A stretch of DNA of 64,000 bases, from assembly GCA_947311845.1 (NCBI GenBank), contig CAMZMU010000107.1, positions 23,479,326 to 23,543,325 on the forward strand, given 5' to 3'. The DNA comes from Poa pratensis. Taxonomy: Eukaryota; Streptophyta; Magnoliopsida; Poales; Poaceae. Shown in pieces: positions 1-12,464 of the stretch. A program made the position numbers and the translations under genes. The notes beneath the pieces are model-generated. The model saw only the letters and a program-made list of their open reading frames with translations. It did no database searches and was not told the origin of the DNA. Numbering within the stretch: position 1 is the first letter of the stretch; every line of letters starts with the position of its first letter.

Positions 1-201
1 TTATTTGGACTGGAATAGCACTCTAGCATCAAATATAGCTGAACACAAACTACTTGTAAAGCATTTGGCAGCATTCATGTCTTGTTTAAAAACCTCATCT
101 ACGTTGGAAAGTGTAACATTTGCCACCTTCGTAACTATGTCATGCCAATCCTGCAAGTGATGACCAACAAGACTTTGACGCGACTCGACTTTAAAAGACA
201 A
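1..201 (-). CDS. Unrecognised ORF, open at the left window edge
   Basis: A 66-residue minus-strand reading frame ends in a stop codon at the first bases of the window. I do not recognise the protein. It has no zinc-knuckle, RT, integrase or transposase motif. It lies outside the LINE target duplication, so it belongs to the DNA that the LINE inserted into, and it could be an exon of a host gene or an older transposon fragment. The length is short enough to be chance. The next 60 bases up to the LINE target duplication show nothing recognisable. Confidence 0.15.
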   Translation of the reverse strand: MSFKVESRQSLVGHHLQDWHDIVTKVANVTLSNVDEVFKQDMNAAKCFTSSLCSAIFDARVLFQSK

Positions 202-261
202 AAAGCTAAGCGGATTTTAAAGGCATTATTCCTTCGAGCAACAATAAGATGAGTTAGATAT

Positions 262-280
262 ACCTAATTGTATCTATATA
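262..280. repeat. LINE-A target-site duplication, left copy
   Basis: The 19 bases ACCTAATTGTATCTATATA here are repeated exactly at 14964-14982, just outside the 5' end of the LINE. Long duplications of this kind are made by target-primed reverse transcription. The match fixes both ends of LINE-A and shows that 14.7 kb, including the nested LTR element, lies between them. Confidence 0.9.
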
Positions 281-454
281 TATATATATATATATATTTT
301 AGAAAAGGGGAGTCCCAGCCTCTGCATCAAAATGATGCATACGGCTTGCTTTATTAATTTATTTTGTACTTCTTGTCCAGCCTATTACATCACGGATCAC
401 AAAGGGTTGAAACATGTATCAACCATCGGAAAAAACCAGTACAAGATAAATTAT

Positions 455-3400
455 TCATAGTTCTAATCTCTTCTCAAAACGCCAGCCCGTACGGTTGAAG
501 AAGTCCTTGGCGACTGAATCCAACTGGATACATCCAGACTCCATAGCATGGCGATCCTCCACTGGTTGGAGATAGGACCATGATCGGATCCAGTGCGTGA
601 TCAGTGGGATAACCTGCAAAAAGGATGGTTTCTTTGGCTTGTTAAAAACAAAATCATTGCGTACATTCCACATCGCCCACAAAACTGCACAAACCCCCAC
701 TCTAATTGACTTAAGAGTTGTCTTGTCAATTCCATTTAGCCAATTACCGAATAGATGTGTAATGTTTTTTTGGTGGGGTAATATTGATCGCCATATGCAC
801 TATTCGCCAAACTATTTTAGCAAAAGGGCAATCAAAAAATAGATATTGTATTGTTTCTTCGGTGTCACAAAAGGAACAACACTTGTTGCCATTCCAATTG
901 CGTTTTGCAAGATTATCTTTAGTCAAAATCACTTTACGATTTAAGAACCACATAAAGATCTTGATCTTTAGTGGCACCTTCATTTTCCAGATATTTTTTT
1001 TAGAAACCTAGTATGTCCATTCAAATAATCTAAATACATTGACTTAACCGTTAAAGCCCCAGAAGTAGTCAAGCTCCATACAAACTTATCCGGTTCCGTA
1101 GAGAGATTGATATCCATCAAGCGGTTGACAAGGTGCAGCCATTGTTCCAACTTGTTGGGTGTAAAAGTTCGTCTGAAAGTGATATTCAGTGGCTGCGTTA
1201 AATTTTGAGCTACCGAAACTTGTTTCTGGTTAGCTATGTTATATAAGAGAGGGTACTGTTGCGCTAGAGAGGAACCACCTAGCCACACATCCTCCCAGAA
1301 CCTTGTGTTCCTGCCATTACCAATCGTAAATGACCCTCTACTGAAGAAATCATCTCTTACTTTCATCAGTCCTTTCCAGAAAGGAGAATCAGATGGTTTA
1401 ACTGTCACTTGAGATAGCGTCTTAGACTGTAGATACTTGTTAGTTAGTAATTCATGCCACACTCCCTGCTCATTCATCAGCTTATAGAGCCATTTACTTA
1501 GCAAACATTTGTTTTTCAATTCTAAAACCTCAATTCCAAGGCCCCCTTGATCTCTAGGTCTGCAGATGATATTCCACTTGGTAAGTCGGTATTTCTTTTT
1601 GTGACCATCACTCTGCCAAAAAATCGTGATCTATAAAAATCTAATCTCTTCCGTACTCCCTTTGGAATCTCAAGAAAAGATAGCATAAACATAGGTAAAC
1701 TAGTTAGCACCGAGTTTATGAGAATTAGTCTGTCGCCATAAGATAATAGTTTCCCGATCCAACTACTTAACTTTCTTTCAAAACAATCCTCCACCGGTTT
1801 CCATTCACCATTTTTGAGCTTTCGGAAGTGTATTGGTATTCCCAAATACTTGAAAGGGAAGGATCCAACTTCACAACCGAAAAGCTGTCTATATTGCGAT
1901 TCAGCTGCTTTGGCTTGTCCAAAACAGTATATCTCGCTTTTATGAAAATTAATTTTAAGACCCGATAGCTGTTCGAAAATACTAAGGATAAGTTTCATAT
2001 TCAGAGCCTTCGTCAAGTCATGTTCCATGAAGATAATTGTGTCATCCGCATATTGTAAAATAGAAACGCCACCCTCAACTAGATGTGGAATGAGTCCCCC
2101 TATTTGACCATCTTCCTTTGCTCGGTTGATCAGGATAGCTAACATATCCGCCACCACATTAAACAAAATAGGAGAAAGTGGATCCCCTTGCCTAAGACCT
2201 TTTAGAGTTTGGAAATTATGTCCAATATCATCATTCACTCTTATTCCCACACTCCCACGGCTAATGAATTCTTGAATCCATTTACACCAGGTAGGATGAA
2301 AACCTTTCATTCGTAGGGCTTGTAATAAGAAAGGCCACTTAACCTTATCATATGCTTTTTCAAAATCAATCTTTAAAAGAACTCCATCCAATTTCTTCCT
2401 ATGAAGTTCATGAATGGTTTCATGAAGAACAACAACACCCTCTAGGATATGGCGCCCAGGCATAAAAGCAGTTTGCGTTGGTCTTACTACCGTATGTGCC
2501 ACTTTGGTGATACGGTTAGTAGCCACTTTTGTGAAAATTTTAAAACTCACATTAAGTAGGCAAATAGGACGGTATTGCTGAATTTGTATAGCATCCTCTT
2601 TCTTAGGCAGCAAGATAATTGTCCCAAAATTCAAATGGAACAATGGTAGCTCTCCCTTGTGAAAAGCACCAAACATCTCCATCAAATCCTTCTTAATAAT
2701 GTTCCAACATTTTTGGTAAAATTCAGCCGGGAAACCATCTGGCCCTGGCGCCTTATTCTTCTCCATTTGAGAAATAGCATCATACACCTCTTTCTCAGTA
2801 AAATGTGCTTTCAAAATATTATTCTCCTCCTCGGCCAGCTGCGGAATATCTTGTATTACCGACTCATCCAGGGAGAAGAAATTCTCTTGTGGCGCCCCAA
2901 ACAATTTTTTATAAAATTCCGTGATGTAAACTTTTAGATTTTGTTGTCCTACCACAATGCCCTCATCTTGTTCCAGCTGGAAAATTCGTTTCCTTCTATG
3001 TTTTCCATTTGCAATCATATGAAAATATTTTGTATTATTCCCCCCTTCCTGAACATGTTTGACCTTAGCCCTTTGTGCCCATTTAGACTCCTCGTCTCTT
3101 CTGAGGTCGGCTATTTTAGAATTTGCGTCTTTTAACTCCTCTCTTTCAGAAGTATCTAGAGTGTTCAGGTCAGCCTTAGCCTCCAAAACCTCAATAATAC
3201 GTAACAACCGATCTCTCTCTTTTTTGTACACTCCACTAAGGTTTTTAGCCCACCCCCTAAGGAACCTCCTAAGGTGGCGGATCTTGTTCTGCCATATTTC
3301 CATAGGAGATCTGCCATGCGAAATTGAGTTCCATTCCCTCGCAATTAAGTCAACAAAACCTTCTTGCCGGATCCAGGAGAGCTCAAAAGACAATTGAGAT

Positions 3401-4122
3401 TTATTCCCGAGGTGAGCTTGTTCACCTGAGTCGAGAAGCAGAGGAGTATGATCGGATCCTGCCCGTTCAAGAGCCCTGACCGTGACAAGAGGGAACTTTT
3501 GTTCCCACTCAACATTAGAAAGAATTCTATCCAACTTTTCATACGTAGGTGTATCTCTGCGACTCACCCAAGTATATTGTCTTCCGGACAGGTGAATTTC
3601 TTTTAACTCTAAACTCTCAATAATTGCATTAAAACGGAAAGGCCATCTAGAATCAAAATTATCATTGCTCTTTTCCTCTTTTCTACGCAAAATATTAAAG
3701 TCACCACCGATAAGCAACGGTTTAGTTCCTTGCTCACAAATCCGAACCAATTCTGCTAAAAATTCTTGTTTATGCTGATCCTGAGCTGCCCCATAGACGG
3801 CAACTAAAGACCACTCAAACCCATCACACTTCGAAGACAAATCAAACTTGACACACCTATTTCCATTATTTACTCCCTTAACTGCGAGCGTTTGAACATT
3901 AATCCCCACCAAAATACCACCTGACCTCCCTTGTGGCGGTAAGCAGTACCAAGCATAATCCAAACCAGCTGCTAAGAACCTAAGGAAAGGAGCTGAAAAA
4001 TTATCCCTACCGGTTTCCTGGATTGCAAAAAAGTCTAGCTGATGTTCTCGAATGGACTCATGGATGAACCAATGTTTTGCCGTATCCCCAAAACCATCAC
4101 AATTCCAGAAACAACCTTTCAT
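455..4122 (-). pseudogene. LINE-A ORF2: AP endonuclease, reverse transcriptase and zf-RVT, frameshifted
   Basis: ORF2 makes the nicking endonuclease and reverse transcriptase that copy the LINE into its target. The first 866 residues (4122-1522) are open. The endonuclease domain covers about residues 1-235, with N7, E36, Y110, the GGDFN motif at 139-143, D198 and the SDH triad at 223-225. The reverse transcriptase follows, with RPICLLN near 518, KIDFEKAYD at 584-592, GLRQGDPLSP at 642-651 and the YADD catalytic motif at 691-694. A one-base frame change near the A-run at 1616-1621 moves the frame to 1519-980. Two more shifts, near the T-run at about 991-1000 and near 745-770, lead through 983-744 and 700-455. 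These C-terminal pieces hold the zf-RVT domain, with a CSFC pair and the conserved FDCPFAKIVW segment. All catalytic residues are present; only the frame is broken. Confidence 0.92.
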
Positions 4123-4134
4123 TTCGGACTAAAG

Positions 4135-6563
4135 TTAATTATTCTTTTTAAATCTAGCACTACGTCGAACAGCAGAGACCTCGCCAACAACCTTTTTGTT
4201 TCTAGCTCTAGTACTCTTAGCCCGCTTAACCGGTGGATCCTTGTGATCTGTGGCAGCTCTGGCCTCCTCATCTAAAAGATCTACCGCGAGCTTGTTCGCT
4301 TCGTTCAAAACCAAACTCCCAGCTTCCTCATTTTCTGTATCAATCGTTGCTTCCTTTTTCTTAAGCATAAAGAGAGTTCTCTCTAAATCTACATCTTTTA
4401 AATGGTTGACCGAAGATTCAATTTGGCTAGGAGATTTACCCAGTGATACCCCAAGTTTAGTAGCCCTAGCAACTACCACATCATTAGGTATAGATGCTAA
4501 AGTAAATTCATGCACTAAATCAGTACCTGAGTAGAAGTAATCACGAGCTTGAGCTCTCTGCTTGGCCCTGTCCATCTGTGTATCATCGGCATTCGCTTGC
4601 GCCCTTATACGCCCACTTGAACGAACACCCATAGCTGCTGCCTCCGGAATACCACCAAAGGACATCACCTCCGAACGTGAATAGCGACCTCCTAGAAAAA
4701 CTCCAGTCCCCTTCGATCTTCCCTGTCCTCCACTTGTTGGAGTTGAGATGGCTGAATCCATCGAGACAGCCTTGCCTTTTGCTACATCTCTAGGAGGGGT
4801 ACGGCTGCTGGGTGAGTGCCTAGCCTTGTTACCATGTCCCCCATCCTTCATGACATCAACTTCCTCACACGCAACCGGCTCCTGCCGTGGTGACGAAGCC
4901 ACCAATACCTCTGCAGCTGCCGCAGTTTCAGTCTGAAGCTCTAACTCAGGCAAACCATCTGAGTTGAACAGCGGGTCTGAAACAAAGTGTTTCTTATCCA
5001 CTCCCAGATTTTGTTGCACATTAAGTTGTTTAGATTCTTCCCCCTGGCATCTTTGCCAACCGGTGTTGATCGAGCCAGTTCAGCCTCCTCCTCCTCCACC
5101 AACTCATACCATCTCTTGGCCGGCGCTGATGCAGCAGGAGAAGGAGCTACCCTGATCCGAACCGGAGAGGGATACGGCACCTGAAGAGATCCGACTTGAA
5201 TGCTCGTCATGGAACCAACTAGCTTGTCATTTGTCTCCATCACCTCTTCCTTCTCTTCATTTCCCTCAGATTGGGTGTTATCCCCATCACCCTTAACGTC
5301 ATGATCAATGGAATCTGTTGGCTTGTCGTCGGTTTCCATTGGCACCGTTGATTCACTAGCTTTGTTGTGTTTTGCAGTATCATTCCCTTTATCATCTTTT
5401 TCCTTAGGACCCTTCTCCCTCTCTGCATTACCATCTCCATCTTGGTGTGTGTCTCCATCCCTGTCGTGCATAGTGAAGTCCCCAGCAGCTACAATAGAAC
5501 CATCAGCAGCCTCAATATCAAAGCTAACACCATAGCCTTCTCCATCATATGAATAATCTACGTGTCTCGGGATTTCTTCCGGATTGGCACAATCAATACG
5601 CTGTCTTACAATGCCATGCTCCCTCGTGAATCTCATATCCACCTCCTTAGTTTTCCCAACAAGAGAGCCAACCGCAAAGAGAGCTAGATAATCTCTACAT
5701 AAGGTATCCGGGCATCCAAAATACGAATCCACACATCATATAAACCCCATTTATCGAAGTCTTTAGCTGACCACTCCTCAAAATGCATGGATATCTCAGT
5801 ACCCTCCACCTCAATTACCTTAAGTTTCCTCAACCTCATCAAGTCAGCTTTAGTAGGGAAGACGACTCTGAACGCATTCTCCCCCGCTGGAACGATCTCC
5901 CATTGGTGTTCACCCGGCACAAGCCAATCCAGCTCTTTCAACACTTGTGGAGCCGACATCACCCCTCCTGTAATTTTTGTCCTTCCCACCTTGCCACTTT
6001 CATTCTTCTCCCGCAGTCCTTCTGACTTCTCTACCTCAAACCACATAAGTTGCTCTTTTGCCATTCCATATAAAATAGCCCTAGTCTTAGGCATTTTTGG
6101 TAAAGGACATGCCTCCTCTGGGTGTAATGCTGAATCACAATAGATACATAAAACTGCCTTACATTCAGTCGCCACATGACAAGTAAGCTTGCACTTGAAA
6201 CAAACAGTTTTATCCTGTTTCTTGGCTCTCGTCAGGGTGTCCGCCACCGCTGCCTGTTCAGCCACTTTCACAGGTCCTTGTGAATTGTTCGGAGTAGCCT
6301 GAGGTGTGACTTGATCCATCGTACCAACTCCTTGTTGGTTCACCGAAGCCACATTGTTGTTGGTATTGTGAACCACGTTTGGCCTAGGAGGACCTCTATC
6401 CGTGGATCTATCTCTGGGACGATATGCAACGCGTCCACTCCCCGCAGCACCCGAGCTACCCTGTGAGTTTCGAAACCTCTGGTTTCCTCCATAACCCGCA
6501 GGACCATTACTCTGCCTGGTACCTCTTTCATAAGAGCCTTCATTAAATTGCCAAAATTACCAC
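4135..6563 (-). pseudogene. LINE-A ORF1, middle and C-terminal part (zinc knuckles, DUF4283-like), frameshifted
   Basis: ORF1 of plant LINEs is a nucleic-acid-binding protein that coats the RNA. The frame 6376-5684 has two CCHC knuckles of the form CX2CX4HX4C at residues 59-72 and 77-90 of that frame. They are followed by a segment typical of DUF4283-type ORF1 proteins, with WFEVEKSEG and then VWIRIL. A one-base shift near 5700-5732 moves to the frame 5732-4941, which continues with GCPDTLCRDYLALFAVGSL. A second shift near 4990-5019 leads to 5019-4135, a low-complexity basic C-terminus ending KKNN. The 5' portion of the gene lies across the LTR insertion at 14014-14931. ORF2 begins 12 nt after the ORF1 stop. 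Confidence 0.88.
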
Positions 6564-8106
6564 TGATAACCCACAAGTATAGGGGATCGCAACAGTCTTC
6601 GAGGGAAGTAAAACCCAAATTTATTGATTCGACACAAGGGGAGACAAAGAATACTTATAAGCCTTAACAACTGAGTTGTCAATTCAGCTGCACCTGGAAA
6701 AGCACTAGTAACAGGGGTGATGTGAAAGCAGCAGTAATATGAGAGCAATAGTAACAGTAACACAGCAGCAGTAACACGGAGGCAATGGCACCAGAAAATA
6801 GTTGATACTACTTCTAATGACATATAGGACCAGAGAGCAATGATGATGACAAATGGACCGGGGTTCCCAGCTATCTACACTAGTGGTAACTCTCCAAACA
6901 AATAACAGGTGTTGGGTGAACAAATTACAGTTGGGCAATTGATAATTGTAAGGGCATGACAATGCATGCTTATGATAAGATAAGGTTTACTGTAGTATTT
7001 AATTGGGCATTACGACAAGGTACACAGACCGCTATCCAGCATCTGTGCCTAAATAATCCACCTTCCGGTTAGCATCCGCACCCCTTCCAGTATTAAGTTG
7101 CAAACAACAGATTATTGCATTAAGTATTGTGCATAATGTAAACAACACATTCATCCTTAGACAAAGCATTGCTGTTTTACCCCTAGTGGCAACAACACAT
7201 CTACAACCTTAGAACTTGCTGTCACTATCCCAGGTTAAATAGAGGCTGAACCCAACTATCTAGCATAAATACTCCCTCTTGGAGATACAAGCAACTACTT
7301 GATCAGGGTAACCACAAGTACCGGAGAGCATGCAAGATCTTAAATAAACAATAGTATGATAATATGATGAACAATCTGATCATAATGTAACAATTCATCG
7401 GATCCCAACAAACACAACACCAATTACATCATATGGATCTCAATCATGTAAGGCAGCTCATGAGATCATTGTATTGAAGTACATGGGAGAGAGAGTACCA
7501 ACTAGCTACAGCCAAGAACCCGTAGTCCATGGGGGAACTACTCACAAACCATCATGGAGTCGAAGTGGAGGCGGTGGAGTCGATGGAGATGGCTCCGGGG
7601 GTCAATCCCCGTCCCGGCAGGGTGCCAGAACAGGAACTTCTGACCCCCGAAACGAGGTCTCGCGATGGCGGCGGCGCTGCGGAAGTCTTTCTGGAGTATT
7701 AGATATATATTTAGGGTTTTCGCGTCGGGGTGACTAAATAGGCGAAGGGGCAACGTCGGTGGAGTCCCGAGTGGGCCAAACCATGGCTGGCGCACTCTCT
7801 CCTCGCCGCGCCGCCATGTGGTTTGGAGGCCGTGGGCCTCCCCCTGGCTTGCCCTTCTGGCTCCGTGTGTCCCTCGGAAAAATAGGAGGTTTGGCTTTTG
7901 TTTCGTCGAATTCCGAGAATATTGCCCGAACAGCTTTTCTGGAACCAAAAACAGCAGAAAACAGGAACTGGCACTGTGGCATCTTGTTAATAGGTTAGTC
8001 CCAGAAAATGTATAATAATGATATATAATGCATATAAAACATGTGACAATGATACATAAAACAAGCATGAAACATCAGAAATTATAGATACGTTGGAGAC
8101 GTATCA
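6564..8106 (-). repeat. 3' LTR of Athila-like element, copy 1
   Basis: 1543 bp, TG...CA ended when read on the minus strand. It differs from the 5' LTR by small indels, for example an extra G near 6985 and absence of the 4-bp insert that the 5' LTR carries near 12940-12945. It holds a GC-rich inverted repeat at about 7773-7832. Confidence 0.92.
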
Positions 8107-8121
8107 AGCATCCCCAAGCTT
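8107..8121 (-). promoter_or_regulatory. Polypurine tract of Athila-like element, copy 1
   Basis: Read on the minus strand, the bases directly before the 3' LTR are TAAGCTTGGGGATGCT, purine-rich, in the position where plus-strand DNA synthesis is primed. The same motif recurs inside the element at about 10228-10243 and 10287-10302. Confidence 0.7.
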
Positions 8122-8937
8122 AGTTCCTACTCGTCCTCGAGTAGGTAAACGATAAAAAGAAAATAATTTCTGAAGTGACATGCTACCAACATAATCTTGA
8201 TCCAATAATAATGTAAGGCATGTGAGCTGAGATCAAATCATTCAAAGCAAATGTCTATAGTTGATATAAGAGATAATAAAGCAAGAGTCAAACAAGCTAA
8301 AAGTTTTCATGAATATCGCTTTAAAGACATGAAACCGTACAAGGTTCATTAAAGATGGTTTAAGTATCCAGCGTAGAAGTTCTATCCTTCAATCCAAGCA
8401 TCAAGCAAATTTTCATAACATAGAAGGATTCAGCCAAGTAAACATAAACATGAACGTCATGAATCAACTGTTTCGAAGTCTACTCAACCGGTGAGCGCAA
8501 GCATTTGGTATTGGCACCAGGATGTTATGGCAAAGAGAACATTAATGGGGGTTTGGAAGGCCAATGGAAGAAAGTCTCACAAAGCTATAAGTGATCATTA
8601 GACAAGAGGAAGTCTTATAATCGAAGCTATGTAAGGAGTAGTGATTGCCATGCAACGGATGCACATAGAGCTATATGTGTATGAAAGCTCTCCAATGGAA
8701 CTAGTGGGGGTGCATCCAACTTGGTTGCTCATGAAGACCTAGAGCACTTTTGAGGAAGCTCATCATTGGAATATACAACCCAAGTTCTATAGTGTAAATT
8801 CCCCACATAGTTATACTAGTAGAACATGAAAACTCTCTCACATGGAGTATAGGTGCTAAATGAGCACAAATGATGACTATGAATACTGCAGGTGCTATAA
8901 CATGAGCACAAGTGTGGATAAAGGATAGTAATGTTGC

Positions 8938-8996
8938 CCCCTTTTTCTTTATTCTTTTTTTTTCTTTTTTTTTTTTTTTTTTTTTTTTCTTTTTCT
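8938..8996. repeat. T-rich low-complexity tract
   Basis: Runs of T broken by single C residues. The equivalent tract in the duplicated copy (21840-21893) is shorter. The difference looks like homopolymer slippage or consensus error. Confidence 0.8.
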
Positions 8997-10894
8997 GTTT
9001 CTCTTTTCGATGGCCACATAGCACTTTTCACTTTCAGGGGCAACATTCTAATATGACAACACACTTTTTGGTACATATAACTCATAACGAACAAACATGA
9101 TGTATGAAACTGTATGCCTCTGCCAGTGTAGCAGGATATGCAATGATCTAGCGTAACATGGGTAAACCACACATCAGCTGTATAGAATCATGCAAAGCAA
9201 TATATAAGTGAAATGACAACAAGTCATGTAATGTAAATGGAAGTTGCATGGCAATATATCTCGGAACAGCTATGGAAATGCTGTGGTAGGTAGGTATGGT
9301 GGTTGTTTTGAGGAAGATGTATAGGCTTATGTGTAGGAGAACAAGAGGAAGTCCTCCCACGGGGTTGGATGTACCGGCGAAGTATGCACAACTCTCAATG
9401 TGAGCAGAAGGCAATGCACAGCACCGAAGAGGCTAGCAAATTTGGATGGTGGAAGTGCCAAAAACCGTAGCTTAACATTAGTCAAAAAGAACTCACAAGT
9501 TTATTGCAAACAACTAGCAGGTTCAACATTAAGAGCATGATTAAAATTCACTCCAAGAAGGGCCGTTCACGGCGGCACAAGTACCCCGTTAGATCCCTCG
9601 ACCTTCAGCACAACTTAGTTATTACAATGAACTTTCAGACATGGAAAGCTATCAAGTCCAACTACACCTTCAACAATTTTATTAGAGTTTGTAGTACGGT
9701 ACAAGCTTAAAGACAACAATCCACTAATGATTTTAACTTAATTAACCAGCAAGCTTTACCATCTAAATACCTCAAAACGTTTGCAAAGAATCAGATTATC
9801 AAAGTTCAATGATCTACAAGATTATGCAAGTTTTTCATTATACCACTACCACATGCAAAAATTTCTGGACCAACACATCAACCAAGCAACTCTCCAAATA
9901 AATATAAGTGAAGCAAGAAGTACTTTCTATAAAATAACTAATAGCTCTGAACAAGAGATACATGAAAACCAAGAGCTAGAAGCTAAACAGTGCGAAAATG
10001 AATACTCAACAAATATAAGTGAAGAATAGGAGTATTCAAATGAAAAAGCGGAGCGTGTCTCTCTCCCAAACAAGATAGATAGGATCCGACATTGATATGA
10101 TCAGAGAATAAAACTAACAAACTAAACACAAAGACGCTCCAAGAACAGCACATATGATGTGAAAGAATTAAAATATAGTTTCACTAGAGATGACCTGATA
10201 AGTTGATGATGAAGAAGGGGATGCCTTGGGCATCCCCAAGCTTAGATGCTTGAGTCTTCTTGAAATATGCTTGGGTGCACCACGGGGGCATCCCCAAGCT
10301 TAGGCTCTTCACTCTTCTTGATCACAATATCATCCTTCCTCTTGACCCTTGAAAACTTCTGCCACACCAAACTTCTCATAAACTTCATTAGAGGGTTAGT
10401 ACTCAAAAACATTAATCCACTATTGGTTCTGTTGTGACACATTGCAATACTCAATAAAACATTAGCTACAGCCCTCCACGTCTAGAAAGCCTTACTTAAA
10501 GTCCACAAGAGACAATGCAAAAAAACAGAGACAGAATCTGTCAAAACAGAACAGCCAGTAAAGACGAATTTTTTCGAGGTACTTCCGTTGCTCAAATCGG
10601 AAAAATGAAGTTAATGAAAGATGCGTACATATCTGAGGAAGATGCGTGATTTTTTATAGAATTTTTCGAGTTTTCTCCAGGGAGAAAAGCTCAAATTCGT
10701 GACAGCTAAAAATCTGTCCCTGCGCAGAATCCAAATCTAGCATCATCTAATCATTAAAGGCTCTTCTTGGTACAACAATTCGAAAAAGTAAAGATACAAA
10801 GGAGTTGTTACAGAAGTAAGCAAGCTCCTTGACTCAAAAAGCAAAAGAAAAATTACAGAAATAAACATGGGTTGTCTCCCAAGAGCGCTTTTCT

Positions 10895-12244
10895 TTAATG
10901 CCTTTTAGCTAGGCTTGATAGTTTTAATGATGCTCTCATGAAAATAGAAAATGAAGCAAAAGGAGCATCAAGAAGCAAATTCAAAACACATTTAAGTCTA
11001 ACCCACTTCCTATGCATAGGAAACTTGTACACAAATAAATTCATATAGAACAAAGTGACAAGCATAGGAAGATAAAACAAGAGTAACTTCAAAAGTTTCA
11101 GCATATAGAGAGGTGTTTTAGTACCATGAAATTTCTACAACCATATTTTCCTCTCTCATAATAATTTTCAGTAGCATCATGAATAAACTCAACAATATAA
11201 CTATCACATAAAGCATGCTTTTCATGATCTACAAACAAATAATTTTTATCAAGCTCATAAGTAGTGGGATTTAAAATTTCGAACCCACATGTAACAATTT
11301 TATAACAAGATGATTGATCACTCTCAACATATATGGGACGCCTAGATAAAGTCAAGACTTCTCCAATCCCATTTTCATTAGTACACAATTATATTATCAA
11401 GTAACATAGGACCATCATCTAGAGCTTTATCATAAACATTTTCTAAGCAAAACTCTTTAGTACCATGCATTTCGATATCAGCCACAAATAAAGGATTATC
11501 ATAAGATTTATCAAAATAGCATGGATTATCATATATAACAGTAGCATAATTATTCTCACAAGTTTTACTCATAGGAAAAATTTCAAGAGAATCAACAGGA
11601 ACATAACATTCATCCTCCTTGGGTAAGCATGGAGGGCAATCAAATAATGTAAGAGATGAAGAGTTACTCTCATTAGAAGGTAGGCATGGGTAGCTAATCC
11701 ATTCTTCCTCCTTTTGTTCATCACTCTCCTCCTCTTTTTCATCTAATGAGCTTTCAGGTTCAGCAATTTCTTCTTCCACAGGTTCCTGCAAATTGTGAGT
11801 GCATTCTTGTGCATTAATGAGTCTCTCTTTGTAATCAACGATATAAGGATTATTGCTGTAATGTTCTATGCAATAATCAAGGATAGAAGAGACATAATCT
11901 TTAAGGTCCTTACAAGCAATACAAGTTTCATAATTTTTAGCCATGAAAGATTCTATCTCAGAGGCTCCCATAAATAAAACAAATTGTTCTACTTCTTCGA
12001 ACCCAAGATGAATATAGTTATTCCAATGATAGTTCACAATTAAAACCTCTTCACTAAAGCTACACTGGAATTTAAGATGTTTAGTATCCTGTTTAGAGCA
12101 ACAGTTTATATCATGGCGTTTAAGCAAGATTTTAGCAATTGTATTCAACCTTTCTAACACAACACTCATGACTTCACCCTTTTTTGATTCTCTATACTTC
12201 ATATATAATTCTATAAGCTCCATATAGGTTGTGGGTTCTTCCAT
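10895..12244 (-). CDS. Internal ORF of Athila-like element, copy 1: acidic protein of unknown function
   Basis: The ORF begins at 12244, about 190 nt downstream of the primer site in the sense direction, where gag would stand. The first frame (12244-11378, 288 residues) has no Retrotrans_gag or zinc-knuckle signature that I can see. It is cysteine-containing in its first half and very acidic around residues 155-190 (runs of E and D). After a frame change near 11385 it continues through 11388-11098 and then 11104-10895. The last piece starts with a strongly hydrophobic stretch that looks like a membrane segment (LLFYLPMLVTLFYMNLFVY). I do not recognise a function. The second copy of this ORF at 23788-25135 is broken by extra one-base deletions. 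Confidence 0.55.
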
Positions 12245-12435
12245 AACAACAGTTTTTAGTTTTTCGGTTTTTCAAATTTTTATGGATTTTCGAATTTATA
12301 AGAAAAATAAAACAAGACAAAAATAAACTAAACAAAAATAAACTAAGCACAAATAAACTAGACAAAACAAAATAAAATAAAAAAGAGAGAGAGGTAGAGT
12401 GTACTCCCCAGGTGAACTTATGAGTAGAGCTATGC

Positions 12436-12453
12436 TCCCCGGCAACGGCGCCA
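12436..12453 (-). other. Primer binding site complementary to tRNA-Asp, copy 1
   Basis: On the plus strand these 18 bases read TCCCCGGCAACGGCGCCA, matching the 3' end of plant tRNA-Asp including CCA, so the minus-strand element RNA can pair with that tRNA. It lies 11 nt inside the 5' LTR. tRNA-Asp priming is characteristic of the Athila lineage. It is not a tRNA gene; only the acceptor end is present. Confidence 0.88.
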
Positions 12454-12464
12454 GAAAATAGTCT

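Noticed and set aside
7474..7737. 87-residue plus-strand frame repeated at 13378, 20375 and 26268
   Set aside because: It lies antisense within the LTR; its fourfold occurrence reflects LTR copy number, not coding.
8912..9172. Open frames rich in F or K across the T-rich tract
   Set aside because: They are translations of a low-complexity tract whose length differs between the two copies.
12436..12453. tRNA-Asp gene
   Set aside because: Only the 18 acceptor-end bases are present, next to an LTR; this is a primer binding site.
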